A stretch of DNA of 64,000 nt from contig WIXG01000021.1 in the NCBI GenBank assembly GCA_009869945.1, forward strand, positions 62,001-126,000. The letters run 5' to 3'. The notes under the pieces were generated by a model. That model searched no databases. It saw nothing but the letters and a program-made list of their open reading frames with translations, and was not told the DNA's origin. The number at the start of each line of letters is the position of its first letter. The first letter of the stretch is position 1. The translations under genes and the position numbers were made by a program. The stretch is from Mesaphorura yosii (taxonomy: Eukaryota > Arthropoda > Collembola > Poduromorpha > Tullbergiidae). Positions 19,436 to 32,000 of the stretch are shown here, piece by piece.

Positions 19436-20255
19436 ATGAAGACAAAGTGCGAGAGATCCTGGCCGTACGTTGCCGTTAAAACACTTTACAGTCTATCAGT
19501 CGTAAGTTTAATTATTGGGCATTAACTTGGCATTTAGCAGTCGAAATCGAAGAATGAAGGCTTGGCCACTCTTATCTGAACAGGTTATTGGCCATGCCAC
19601 ACTCTTAACGAATTGCTGGGCGTTTGGCACACTGATGGCGTACGATCGGGAGTGGAAGTGGGCTTCCTACTCGCAAGAATCAAGAATTAGCAAAGCCAAT
19701 CACAGGGATACCACAACAGCCACAGCACCCGCAGGAGTTCGTGACTACCAAAAGCTCCACCCGCACGTGAGCTGCGTCTGGTCTCGCCTCGATCAAATGT
19801 CTGATTACTTCCAAAGCTTCTTAATCGCCTGCATCTGGATTTCCAATATTGCAATCCTTGGGCAGATTGCTGTTGCAGTAGTCGGTCTGGTCAGTTCGCC
19901 AGGCAAGCTGTCCACCCGATCCGCGTACTGCCTGGTCCCCGTCCAGTTCTCTGTGCTCGTCGCCCTTGTGATCTGCTTCTTCTTGCCGCTGGGCTACAAT
20001 CGGGAGCAGGACGAGCATCACAGCATAACGACATTCAACGACGACATCGTGGCGAAAGTTGGTGAGCTTAGGAAAGCTGGACTCGTGTACTTGTTCCACG
20101 ATCTGAATCTGTTTTACTCCATGCTGGCCGTGGATATAATTGTCTCGTTCGTAGTTATGACATGTACTTGTTGCCTGAGTCAGAGGCTTGCAGCGGTGGT
20201 TTCCGCGAACGCGTACGCGAAGCAGCGTCCGCGTCCGTTCTTAATAAACGCTTAG
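19436..20255 (+). CDS. Four-pass membrane protein of unknown family (copy 2)
   Basis: Two exons, 19436-19501 and 19584-20255, joined in phase 0, encode 245 residues. A splice acceptor (TCTTTCAG) lies just before the start codon, suggesting an untranslated first exon. Predicted helices: near 10-40 (VAVKTLYSLSVVIGHATLLT), near 105-130 (FLIACIWISNIAILGQIAVA), near 142-165 (FSVLVALVICFFLPLGY) and near 205-225 (LAVDIIVSFVVMTCTCCL). The layout matches the upstream gene, and both last helices end in a Cys-Cys pair, but overall sequence similarity is low and copy 2 lacks the second intron. Likely a diverged tandem paralogue. No known domain is recognised; function unknown. Confidence 0.75.
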
Positions 20256-20562
20256 CTCGAAGTCGAAGCACAGCGCTCGAGTCCATTGACTTATGGCGAA
20301 TTTTCCTTATTGTTTCCTCGTCCCAACGACGGATGACTGAATCACCAGAAGCACTGAACGTCAAATGTGGTTTGGTTTGATACATTTTAATGCGCTGAAA
20401 ACTGACGCCGGAAGTCTTCGATGTACTGCGTTGCGTTGCGTTCTGATTTGCTCATGTTTGTAATCGCCACCATCGTCAGCGTCAGCCACCGCATGGGATC
20501 CTGGAATACGAATTCAGTTACCAGAATGAATCCCTTCACAGCCACAGCGTTCAGCTCTCGGT
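20256..20562. other. Spacer before the Ig-domain receptor-like gene
   Basis: About 300 nt between the stop of the second four-pass gene and the chosen ATG of the Ig-domain gene. Another ATG frame opening at 20421 does not carry the signal peptide and stops before the Ig domain. Nothing else supportable. Confidence 0.4.
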
Positions 20563-23193
20563 ATGGGAATTCTTACGTTTTCCAAGTGCTCGCTGCTCCA
20601 AATCCAATTGTTGGTGATGGCGACTTGCATTGTTGTGGTTGTCAACTCCTGTAGCAGCAGCAGCAATGGGGAATCCGCCGAGAATCCACAGATGCAAATT
20701 TCCACATCACCAAATCACTTGCACTTCGAGTCACGAAATGAAAACGAGAATGTGAACGAGAACGCGAAAATCGTGATGATAACGCGCGTTGGGATCGAAG
20801 TACGTGTCGACTGCTGGGCTCCGTTCCCCATCAACATTGAGTTTGATGGGCATCTGGTACGAAAAGATTTAAAGATTAAGTCTCCTCCCTCGTCCAAGTC
20901 TCAACGGGTTCAATGGTTTTTTTTTTACTTCGATCGTCGTATTGACGGATGATTTTGATTTTTCAGTCGAATCGTGAAATCAAGGTGACCCTTATCAAGC
21001 GATCGTTAACGCCTTTTCCACCCCCTGCGCCAGCATCAGCGCATCAATCCTCCAGCAGCTTCAGCTTCTGCTTTCACATCAACGCGACTCTGGAGTCCTT
21101 CGAGGAGATTACTGGGAACTATTCCTGCTTTAACGCCATAAATCCAAATGCGAGAACTTCGTACTACGTATTTTATTCACGTAAGTTTAAAGTTCATCAT
21201 GTGGAGCACTGATTCAGGTAAAGATCTTTCCAAAATGGTTCTAGCGAGCCCTCCAGCCAGTTTGCTCAACCGCGGCCAGCGCCTCATTGTCGTAAGCAAG
21301 CTTGACCCACGCCAGCGTCCGGCAGAGCCTTCGTCAGCGTCAGCAATTACGATTCCGTGCCCGACGTCAATTCCTAATGTGACAGTGCATTTGTACGACG
21401 TGCGTAATTAGTTAATTAATGCAAGGTATTTAAATTGTGAGCCCTTAACTGTTAACTAAGACAATCTGGTCCTTTGTCGTTTTACAGGACAAAAACACGA
21501 AAATTAACCTCACAGCCTTCGGCATCGAGTACGACCCGCAGATTGGGTTCAGAATCCCGCTTGTGTCGGCCTCCACGTTCTTCCGGCAGGGCAACTTTCA
21601 GTGCAGGACCGAGCTAAGCGATGCTGATAAGGTCGACATTCAGATTGTCCCAGAAAAAAGTGCGTACTCAAGACTTTTGTGAAATTCCTGAAGTGAATTT
21701 AATTGTGCTTCGTAGGTTCCGTCGCCTATCCGTCCCAAAACATTTTCCTTCTTCGGGAGGGCGACCCGCTTCGACTTTCGTGCCTGTCCACCGAAGAGAT
21801 TCTGTTGGAAATCGAAATCGAGTTTGCGAGTGAGAGTGCGGAGAGGCGAATTCATCGAATCATTGGCGATGGACCAAAGATCGTGCGGAATTTGCCGAGT
21901 CCGTACAAGTACAATATAACGTACGTGACGAATAGCTCGCTGCGGGTCGGAGACACTGGTCGCGGGTCATGCCGGCTCAAATCTACGTCCACGTCAACGG
22001 GCAAGACGGAGACTGAGGTCGAGACGAGCACGAGGCTGGTCCATGAATGGGCTTTTGGCGTTCGTAAGTCTTACGAAGATTACCGAAGTAACAAACTTTT
22101 CATAAGGATTCGTTTCAGGGCCGTCAGCCAATGAAAACAACGGCATTGAAGGCTTTAGCCCGTTTTTATGCCAAATCTCCGGTCGGACTGCGATTATAAA
22201 GCTGTTTGCTTGCAATAATTGGGTCGAATGCAATCTTGTCAGATGCAAACGGAATGTAAGTCAGATTAGCATCGGCCAGACCTTTAATTAACTCTCTAAT
22301 CACCCAATTCTACCTTCCACGGTTTAAAGGACCGCACGTGCACGAGCTACGAGTGCAACGATGCGGACACATTCAGGTGTCTCCCCAGCGGGATTATTCA
22401 GTGCTTCAACACCCAGAATGAAAGCACGCAGGAACTGATTTTCTTCACTGGCGTCGGCCTGCCAGTGTCAAGAAACCGAAGCCGGAGTTGGAGCCGGGCA
22501 TACACAAACTGGAAGCACGCACCGAAAAGGGATTTACTGAAGATTCAATCAATTCGGGAGCTCAAACCATTCGAGCGTGATCGCGATCGCGAGACAGACT
22601 CCGACTCAATTTCGGTCGAAATGATCTGTGAGGGATCAGCGTTTGTGGTTGCGGTGGGGTTCAAGTGGTTTCTCAGGGCTCAAAATGGGACTGGGCCCGA
22701 AATTGAGATTCCAGAAGGTAAATTAAAACATCAGACGTGTTCGAGACCTTTCCAAGAGTCACGTTTTGCAATTTCTATTTGTACAGGCCAAATTGATCAC
22801 AAATGGCGGAGTTCAACGGAGAAGCACATCATCAGAAGCATTGCTCGGACCAGCGTGAGGTTGCCGCCGGTGCCTCGAAATTCGCCGACGGCGTCGGAGG
22901 CGGTGGAGGTGAATCAAATTCAAGTCGTGTGCAAGGCTCCGGTCTGGAATTCGACGGAGTGGATCGAAGACTCTGCTCCTTTCTCAAGTAAGCCACTAGA
23001 AGCCCCACTAAAGTACAAATGAGTAAACTTTTATTGATGGATTTCAGAATGGATCAAATGGAATTCGCCTTCAACTCCTTCGCATTCGTCGTCGTCGAAG
23101 ATCTCGAGCACGAATTTCCCTGCACACCTTTTGTCGCCGATTACCGTTTTCATTTTTTTTCTGGTGTACGCATTTACTAAAAAAGTTAGGTAA
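20563..23193 (+). CDS. PVR/VEGFR-like Ig-domain membrane protein lacking a kinase
   Basis: Nine exons: 20563-20856, 20967-21180, 21245-21399, 21488-21659, 21716-22063, 22119-22255, 22330-22717, 22787-22987, 23048-23193. All are in phase, 684 residues. A signal peptide (LLVMATCIVVVVNSCS) is followed by Ig-like domains. The first has VRVDCW and EITGNYSCFNA. The second has IPCPTSIPNVTVHLYD, EYDPQIGFRIPLVSAS and GNFQCRTE, closely resembling the second Ig domain of PDGF/VEGF-type receptors. Further domains are more diverged, with a Cys-rich stretch (CNNWVECNLVRCKRNDRTC). It ends with one hydrophobic helix (LLSPITVFIFFLVYAF) and KKVR, then stop. There is no juxtamembrane region or tyrosine kinase. 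Inference: a membrane-tethered decoy or co-receptor derived from a PVR-type receptor, or a paralogue that lost its kinase. The third exon start is uncertain (alternative acceptor at 21217 would leave a 37-nt intron). AATAAA at 23342-23347. Confidence 0.78.
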
Positions 23194-26100
23194 GGTCGTT
23201 CTAGGAGAAGTTGGGATAACTTGGCACGGCGAACGCACTGCACTGGTGAAAGTTGCGTCATACTATCGCCATCGTGTCATCGTCGGCCGCCTTTGTCGCC
23301 ATTGTCTAGTTGTCATTTATTTATCACGTCGCGTCGTCGTAAATAAAAATACACGCATCACGCATTTATGAATAATACACCTTTTTATTGTGCAATCATA
23401 CTGCATTGAGGCGCAAGGCGACGGGTACGGGTGCGGCACGGGAGCAATCTGCCTTTACCTTCACTCACTTTTAGGCTAGGACGATTTTTTGCGGCGGTTT
23501 CGTCATTAGAATTAATCCCACGACACTGCCGTGCCGTGCCTTCAGTGTACAACGGCGGTGGTGGCGAAGTGCCGTGGCACGCCGATGCTTGACTGTGTTT
23601 GTGAATGATGATATACACGCAATACACGGCAAGGCACATCAAGTTTTTCTGTTTTGTATTCCATTCCAAAGAAAGTACGTCACAATCGATCCGAAAGCCC
23701 ATACTGGAGCCCGTGTTCGCCTTTCACCAGTCGAGCCAAGCCAGTCTCAGTCTTCTAGGCTGGTGAAGGCGAAGAGCCAGCCAGCATGCGCTCTACAATT
23801 TCGTAACCCTTCCTTTCTTGCCTTTTGAAGATTTCTTTCTCCAGCAGTCCAGCGTACAGAAAGCAGCGCCATAAGCCATAAGCTTTTACTCATCTTTCTT
23901 TCCCTGCTGCTGCTACTCATACTACTTTCTCCATTCATCTTGGTCTGGTCTGGCCTGGCCCTAAAGTGAATACAGTTTCAGATTCAGAACGGAATCGGAT
24001 GGATCCAGATTCGATTCGAGCAAGTGTTCGTGTTTAGCATTCTGTACTGCACACAGCTGCTGTTTAAGTTGGGTCGCTACTATCGGATGTTGCTGCTCCT
24101 CCTGCTCTATATTTATATAGCAGCACTCCTTTACACTTTAGACGGACGTGGACTCGTTTCTATTTCATCTTCTTGACTGTTGGTGTTCGCCCAGTTTTCA
24201 GTTCGCAGTTTCCAGTACAGTTTCCATTTTTATCGTCGTACTCGTTTCCAAGATCGTGGGTAGGAGCCCAGACCAAGACCAAGTGAAAGTAAATTTACAC
24301 TTCCAGCGAAACGAAAGCAGACCACCGGAGTGGGTGACGGTGACTGGCAGACAGTGACAGAGAAGAAAGTTGTACAACTCGGTCAGGTCGCTGGTTTGTA
24401 GGTTTGGTGCTAGCTTAGCATTCTGAATGCTAAAAGCTAAGTGGTAGTAAAGTGGGAGCAGTCACAGTCAGCGAATCAACAAACAGTCAGTCACAGTAAA
24501 ACGAGCGCGAGGAGCGCAGCATAAGGCAGAAAAAGGAAGATTAGAAGATTTCCTCCCAGAGTCAGTGAGTTTTCTACTACTGGAAAGGCACAAAGACATA
24601 AAGGAGCTGCCAATTTATTGCTGCTTCACGTCAGTCGTAAACGCATCCATCAGTCCCCAAGAAGTTTATGGTCCATTAAGTCAATTACTCACGCTCAACA
24701 AATCAAATCAACACAAGGAACAAAGCCCAGGTAAGTTTATTAGAAACAGGTTATTTTAGGTGTTAGGCATTCGTATTAGGTTCGCTAGGTATTGGCACAT
24801 TGAATTGGAAGATGTCGATATTATTTATAGCCATAGCTGTGTAGGCTACAGCTGCGGGCTGCAGGCGCTGACAAGCCTATTTTGAGTGCTGCTCACCTGA
24901 GATCGTAGGTAGTCAGACACACGGGCACAGGCACACGTTGTGCAGCCTGCAGCTCGAACGAACGGCTCGAAGGTCAATAAAAATAGGGTGTAGTAAAGCG
25001 TAGCGACTAGCGAGTACGTCTCCGTGTCCCGAGCCCATGTTTTAATCGTATTACGCAATATTTGGATACAACAAACAAAAGCGAGTATGCGAAGCCAAGC
25101 CAGGCTCTTGTTTTGACAAATCTGGCCGATCGTGGTCATGGATCGTGATCGGATCCTATTTGCTATTGCTATTTCTATTGCTCTGCGATGGTAATCGTAA
25201 TCTAAAGTACAATACAAAAGCAAAGTCATGCGAGGCCAGCTAGCACTCAGCAGAACAATGCCAGTAGAAAGTCGAAGCTTTGCGTTAAAAGCACGGTTGG
25301 ATAAAGGAATACTTTCTGGAAAAGGAAAAGCAGCAGCAGCCAAGCCAAGTCGTGCGAGGCGAGGCGAGGCCAATAAAAGTAATTGCCCAACAGCTGCTGG
25401 CTGGATGGCTGCGTGCTGACTCGACTGGCTTTAAATACAAAGGCTTCGATGATGAGTCGTCTTATCTTTTAATGTGTATGGACATGACTAAGCTTTCCAT
25501 TCCATTCCAAGAAGAGAAGCAAGAGAAGCATCCATTCGAGGAGAGAGGATTTTAATCCAGTAGACGTGCGAATGCGAGTGCGAATAATCAACACTTCCAA
25601 TTAATACGTGCACGTAATATTCCATGCTGACAGCAAGCAGTTGGCTGCCAGTCTGCCACGCCACGCTGCTGCGGTTTTGTGGGTTTCCGTTCACTGCCTT
25701 GTCTTTGACTTGTGAAAATATGGAACGACTGACTCACGACGTGGCCCGTAGCCCGTGGAATGTGGATTAGGATTATGGATTATGCTAGAACACGGCCACA
25801 GCGACTCCATTATATTATATTAGCCGTGATCGTGCTCATGTTCTTGCTCCTGTCAAATTATTACAGACTGATTCAGTATTTCGTACTCGGTTTGCATACA
25901 AATAGCCGAAATAGCTATTGCTATTAGTCAGTGAGATTCACACTTGTACAATTCCAGAAGCAGAGCAGAGCACGGAGAAGAGCAGGTGCATTGTGCATTG
26001 TGTTTTGTAGTGCACGCTCGCTCCGATTTCTGGAAGGGCATGTCATCATCTCATTCTCATCCTCATCATTGCCATTAAGAGCGTCTGTTCCTATTGTTTT

Positions 26101-26360
26101 TGTGTCTGTGCATAAATTTAGCAATCTTTGACCCCAAATTGCATTGTTTTCGGTGTGCAACGTGAAATTCACGCACAAGCAACGATTCCGTGGCGATTTC
26201 GCCAATTCGCGAGTTGGGCTAGTCAATTCCGAGCTGAGAACATATTGCGAGCTAAAATATGAGGTAGTGCCGGTCAAAAAGGAGAGAAGTGCAAAGGTAT
26301 ACGAGCTTTGGTCGACTAATTAACTTCGATTCACTGTTCCGCAGGTTTTAGCCAAGAACC
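23194..26360. other. Intergenic DNA and probable Rab3 5' region
   Basis: About 3.2 kb with no coding exon. AATAAA at 23342 probably ends the upstream gene. A TATA-like stretch (TATATTTATATAG) occurs near 24,108-24,120. A strong donor (CCCAG then GTAAGTTT) at about 24,730 could end an untranslated first exon of Rab3, whose ATG is preceded by an acceptor (CCGCAG) at about 26,345. Promoter and untranslated exon are inferred. Confidence 0.4.
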
Positions 26361-29061
26361 ATGGCCGGCGGAGGCGACAAGTGGGGCGGTGGCGGCGGCG
26401 GGAAGGACGCTGCCGACCAGAATTTCGACTACATGTTCAAGCTCCTGATAATCGGCAACAGTTCCGTAGGCAAGACGTCCTTCCTGTTCCGGTACGCTGA
26501 CGACTCGTTCACGTCCGCTTTCGTCTCGACGGTAAGCCCATGAGTTTTTAAACTGTAGTTGGTTTATTTGAACAAATAATACTTTCATAATTATATAACA
26601 TAATTCATGTCGAGGAATAAGGGTACGAGTTATAACTGCTAAGATTTAGAGCTTAACACTTAACCTATATACTTTGCTAGCCTAACTTTACCCAGACTAA
26701 TAGCAATTAACAATTGAACCTGTTCAACCCGCCGGTTCCATTTCCAAGGTATTCAATCGATCCAGCCAAAATCTTGAAATGTGTTTCCCGCTTATGCGAT
26801 TCTGTCCTGTCAGTGGGGACTAGATCTAGAACTTACAATTTGACCGCTGCACACCTTTCAGCGTGCTCAACTGAAAAGAGGTAGGACGAGTCACAGCGCC
26901 AATCTCCATCTTCCCCTGCTTCAATCCTTTTCCTCCTTTGCTCTGCTGAAATTATTTTGCCACAGGCTGAGATGTAAGCACTCTCAGTCTTCTAGAAGTG
27001 CCTCGTCATTCTTCTATGTGCATTTACGGCCTGGCCAACATGATTTGTTTACGTCCCTCGTTGTTTGCAAACCTGGCAGTGCAGCATGTACAGTAATCCG
27101 GCGACTCCAGACGTATTGCAGTAAAATCTTTTGTTGAACTCGAATCATTGTGCATGGCCATAATCCAGTTCGTCGCATGAGGTGGCAACATCTCTGAGCT
27201 GGCAATGGGGATCTCGACACCAAAATGTGCCCGGTCCGTAATGGCCATGGCGAACGTTCTTGTTCAAGATGGACATCATTTCTATGTGATAAATAGAGTC
27301 ATTTATGGTAACTAATACTTGCAACTTTAAAGCCAGGTTAGCAAAGCAGCATGGCTTTTCCATGCCGGTGAGAATTACACTAATCACTGCGCATGGAACC
27401 GGCATTTTGTACTTTGCTAACCTAGCTTTGCTTTGCTTCTCACGTGTCAAAATTAACTGCACCTGAAATGCTCAAGGTGCCATTCGCAATTGCAGGCTCG
27501 CTATTTCGCTATTCTCGTCACATGGGAGATCGCCTTGAACTTTTTCGGTTTTGCAAATTGGTTACCTGATTTCATTTTACTGCTGACTCTTCTCTTCTTG
27601 ATGTTGGGGGCGTTTATTCGCCTCAACAGCTTTGATAATGTATTCCACCTGTTATCATCCGATCCCGCAGGCGGTACCACAACTTCAAATTCAGCATTGT
27701 CGGACTCCTTCCCGGCCATCCCCTCTTTGAACAGCTTTTGTTCCATATTGGATGCGGGGGTGCGGAAGTCATTCTGTTATCGTAGAAACTTGGGTCAACA
27801 AACCTTTTCCATGCTGCAATTAGTACAAAGTGAAATGTTGAAGACGATTGTATTCATACCGGTGACGAGCTATGTTTCATGCATGCGACGCGAACTCATA
27901 CACAGGGTCGTCAGCCGCACATTCAAATTTCCAGCACCGTAACAGTTTCTGTCTCTCTTCTGATATGTTTTTGATCTTTAAATTCTCCATACCAGATGAG
28001 CTTATCCTAACAATTTTGTTAATGAATTTCTTTTTCTCCGGGGACTCCAGAAGGCCCGGGGCTGCGTACAATGTTGAAGCTTCAGATTCTTCATTTATCG
28101 TGATGCTTTTCTTCGTTCTCTTCCTCGGTAGCATCTCTTCTTCCTTGCTGTGGTCTTCAATAGCAATTATTTCAGACGCTTTCGCACTTCTAACTTCTAA
28201 CTCATAACTCAAAGTGCTAAAACAATAGAAATTTAGTACCCAATTATCAATAATATAAATAATTAGCGCTTCACTTTCAATAATTTCAAGTTTTATTGCT
28301 CAGAAGCAAGTATAGACAAGATAATTCAATAATTCTCGAGTTAACATTTAAATTAAGTGCGACCAAACAAACAATTTGCGCGTCACCCAATGAGCGTGCA
28401 GCATGTGTTGTCAAACGAATAATTTTGTCATTGATTGGTCTCTAGTTCTTCTCTTCCTTTGTTGACAGGTGGGCATCGACTTCAAAGTGAAAACTGTGTT
28501 TCGACAAGACAAGCGTGTCAAGCTACAGATTTGGGACACGGCGGGTCAGGAGCGGTATCGAACCATCACAACTGCGTACTACCGTGGTGCTATGGGCTTT
28601 ATCCTCATGTACGACATTACCAATGAAGAATCATTCAATAGTGTTCAAGACTGGTAAGTGAATTGACTTAATCTTAATGTGAAATGCAAATTTCTTGATA
28701 AAGTCAAGCTAATCGATGGAAAATCTTTTGGCGTTTTCGCAGGGTCACACAAATCAAGACGTACTCTTGGGACAACGCACAGGTCATCCTCGTTGGGAAT
28801 AAATGCGACATGGAGGACGAGCGGATAATTTCGTACGAGCGCGGGAAGCAGCTCGCCGACCAGTTGGGCGTCGAGTTCTTTGAGACATCTGCGAAGGAGA
28901 ACATCAATGTGAAGGCCGTCTTTGAGCGTCTCGTCGACATCATCTGTGACAAAATGTCAGAATCCCTCGACTCCGACCCGACGCTTGCCAACTCAGCCAA
29001 GGGCACGAGGTTAACCGATGCTGGAGCGGGAAATCCACAGAACGGATCCTGTCAATGTTAA
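26361..29061 (+). CDS. Rab3: Rab3 small GTPase
   Basis: Three coding exons, 26361-26531, 28469-28653 and 28743-29061, give 224 residues. Rab3 regulates synaptic-vesicle and dense-core-granule exocytosis. A Gly-rich N-terminus precedes [20 protein letters not shown], with the P-loop at about 32-39, then the effector region [20 protein letters not shown], then [20 protein letters not shown] (switch II), GNKCD-type [13 protein letters not shown] and [19 protein letters not shown]. The C-terminus is NGSCQC, a Cys-x-Cys double geranylgeranylation signal. The effector and switch II sequence is diagnostic for Rab3. The first coding intron is 1.9 kb and carries possible minus-strand coding remnants; the second is 89 nt. 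The start codon is just after an acceptor, so the 5'UTR is spliced. Confidence 0.97.
27336..27422. repeat. Imperfect inverted repeat (hairpin) in the Rab3 intron
   Basis: The ends GGTTAGCAAAG and CTTTGCTAACC are perfect 11-bp reverse complements 87 nt apart. Internal segments ATGCCGGT/ACCGGCAT and TTCCATGC/GCATGGAA are also complementary. This could be a small inverted-repeat element or a structured intronic RNA; no flanking target-site duplication was established. Confidence 0.5.
27501..28228 (-). other. Possible nested minus-strand coding exons in the Rab3 intron
   Basis: One open exon-like stretch begins after a good acceptor (polypyrimidine then TTTTAG, exon start about 28228) and reads [17 protein letters not shown]..., lysine- and glutamate-rich, to 27877. 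A second, from about 27775 to 27501, reads [20 protein letters not shown] and continues with basic [12 protein letters not shown]. They could be joined in phase 0 (donor at GACGACCCT/GTGTAT). Further downstream (27248-27024) another open stretch has a Cys pair (YCTCCTAR). No family is recognised, no confirmed start codon is present, and composition suggests either a young nested gene or a decayed element. Confidence 0.28.
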
Positions 29062-32000
29062 GTTTCTAAGTATAAAACAAGTTAGTTACGATTATGATTG
29101 CAGTTACAAGAAACCTATTCTTAGGCTAGGCTTTAGTTGTGCTGTGTAAGTTGAAATTACAGATTTTTCAATGTGGGCGTCGGCTGAATGCGTGGCTTGG
29201 CTGGGTCTATGTAATTAAGCATAAGCCAGGCGTATGGCATAATTTTACTGTACTTGTACATAATCATTAATTAGTCCCACTATCGTTAGCCCAACCCGCA
29301 CGAAGCACGAAGCAAAAGGAATACCGGCCCTTTCTTCAGTGTTCAGTTTGTCTTGCCTGCTTCTTTCCTTTCCTTTCCATATTTAATGGCGTAATTTGAT
29401 CTTAGTCTTGTGTCTTGCTGGATGTTGATGCTGGTGCTGTTTCATCTTCTTTCTTCACTCTCCTCATTAGAATTCCTTGTATTCTAAGCCTCGCGGACGC
29501 TGAGCCAGCCAGCAGGCCAGTCAGCATCTTCTTCATCTTCCTTGCATCCTTTCTTTCTTTCTCTCTTTCGTTCTTTCCCTTGGCTTAGTGTCTAAATTCG
29601 TGGAATGCATTTGCAGTTTTGGCGTTCCGGCATCCTTCTTCGGCGTACGTAATTATGTTTTCATCAACTTTCTTCGTGCCCGTGCCGTGCCGCGGCTACT
29701 TTTTGAAGGGCGGCATTTATTTTCGCACATAATCAGCCAATTCACATTCCTCCCGCAGTCTGCAGTGCTTCCACCAATTTAAGTCATTTATCATTCAGTC
29801 TTTCTTCTGCGTGCTTGTTATTCACGATCTTTTCGTCTCCGTCTTTGCGTTTTCTTCTCAAATTCCTGTGTCTAAAATTACTCTTCTGGTCGATCGACTT
29901 TCTCTTGGCGTTGCGTTGCCAAGATTTTGTGTATTATCATTTAGACAATGGCAATGGCTTCTTCAACTTTCTTTCCTGTACTGTTCGGATTAGATTACGT
30001 AAAGTAATGCAAATGTAGTAGTTTGTAAAGTAAAGTAGTGTAAAAGGAGGCCGGGAAGGAAACTCTGGCTGGCAGGCATGTCAATTTGTCAATACTCGTT
30101 TTGATCGATTATTCGTACGTTCAGGAGTCGAAGTTGAGTGATTCTCGCTTAGCCAAGCTAGACCAAGCCAAGCCCGAAACCTTGTGTGCAATATGAAGAA
30201 CATGTAAACATGAATCTAGGGTCGTCAGATTTATTTTTGTAACCGTAAATATTGCCTGCGTGTTCCCAAATTGGAAAGAATTCAAAATTCTAAGTCCTTT
30301 GTCAAATTGTTCCCTGGCACTACGCGAATTTGAATTCCTGATTCCTGAATCGACCAGCCTTACCTTACCTCGTAACTAATTCGGTAAATGATTATTGGGT
30401 ACATTTCCTATCACTGGCCATGGCCATATCAATGTCAATCTCGCTGTCAATGATTTTCTAGTGAATTGTGACCAATGCAGTGCAGTGCGCAAAGATAAGA
30501 ATTTTGCTCCTTTTCTCTGTCTGACTTCATTTTCAAGCCGTTTTCTTATTTTAGTGGAATCAAAATTGTGAAATTGAGTAAAATTAGTTTCTTCTTCTGT
30601 GTCGTTAATCTGATTGACGCTTAATTACTGTTAGTATAGCTTAAACCTCTTGTGTGTTATGTGTATAGTGTATTAAGATTGAAAAACTAAGTGTAAGCAA
30701 GCAAAAGCAAATGCAAGATGCAAGCACGGACTATAATTACTAACCTGTAAAATCATGTATTATAGTAACCGATAAGGATTTAGCTCATAAATACTTTTTT
30801 TGCATTGCATGTAAGAAATTATTATATTATATTTACGTCATGTTAAAGTTAAAATGAGCTGGTTCAAGTCTATTGCTCGTTATTCGTGTTATTCGTGCTA
30901 ATGCTAATTACTTTACAAAACACAAAACACTTCACGACGTGGTGATAGAGTAAAGAGTACACTCTGGTCATATTGTATTATAGAGCCCGCAATCTGCATC
31001 TGCAAGATTGGAGTCACTTCCCAGTGAAGTGCTGCAAATTCGCAGATCAGCAGATTAGCCAACCGAGTATTTATCGACGTATATTTGGTGAGCAGAGATT
31101 GAATTTATCTATTTAGCATTGGGGTATTGTAAATTGTAAATACTGGCCGGGTGGGTACTGGAATCGAATCCGTGGCTGGCGGCTGGACTCCAGGTGATTG
31201 TTTCGACTGCCACTACGGAATTCTTCCAGGTTGCGGTAATGGACAATGAGTGAGTGTAAGAAATGATAAATTGCGGCGCGCAACGCGTACGCGCACGCAT
31301 TTATCGAAATTGTATGTAGAATTGTACAGTACAGTAGTCAAGTCAAGATTTAATTAATGTAGTGCAGTGCAGTCAGTCAGTCCAGAGCAAATCAGTAAAT
31401 TGAGAAGCAATTTATTGTAGAGATGAAACACTAAACACGTACATGTTCGTTTGGGTTTGGACCTCCAGTCTGCACTTCCTCAATCCACATTAAGTTAACA
31501 TTGTGAATAAGTCTAAGTCAAGTTTATGTTCAAACTCCAATTTTAAAGATTGCCATCATTAAATGAAAATTAATTTCTTAAAAAGCCGCCGTATTTGTCA
31601 ACTTCTCTTGAAGTGACATTGAAAATCGAAATCGAAAGCTGAATTGAATTGCGAAATTGATATGAAAGTATATTGTGACTTGAATTTAAAGAACAAATCA
31701 CTGAACAAGATCAGGATGCAGATGCAGATCATAACTTTCTCAAATCCTTATCAAATATTGTGACATTTAATGTGGAATTGCATTGTGTACAAGAAATTGT
31801 CAATCGCACCAACGCAGGAGTTGATTTTCGATCGATGCCGTTGTCACTTTTCAATAATCGCATTGAGAACCGAGTCGTTCGCACAGTTTTCACGTTGCAT
31901 CCTTTGTCGCTCGTCGACGAGACATGCGAAGAAATGATGAGAGTGACAGGACAAGATCACTTATCATAGGCATATCCTTGGCTTAGTTGGCTTGCGTTCG

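Noticed and set aside
29588-30018. Several Phe/Leu/Ser-rich plus-strand frames after Rab3
   Set aside because: Produced by pyrimidine-rich tracts; no splice sites, domains or codon bias.
31135-31200. Possible tRNA-like B box (GGAATCGAATCC)
   Set aside because: No A box at the right distance and no acceptor stem.
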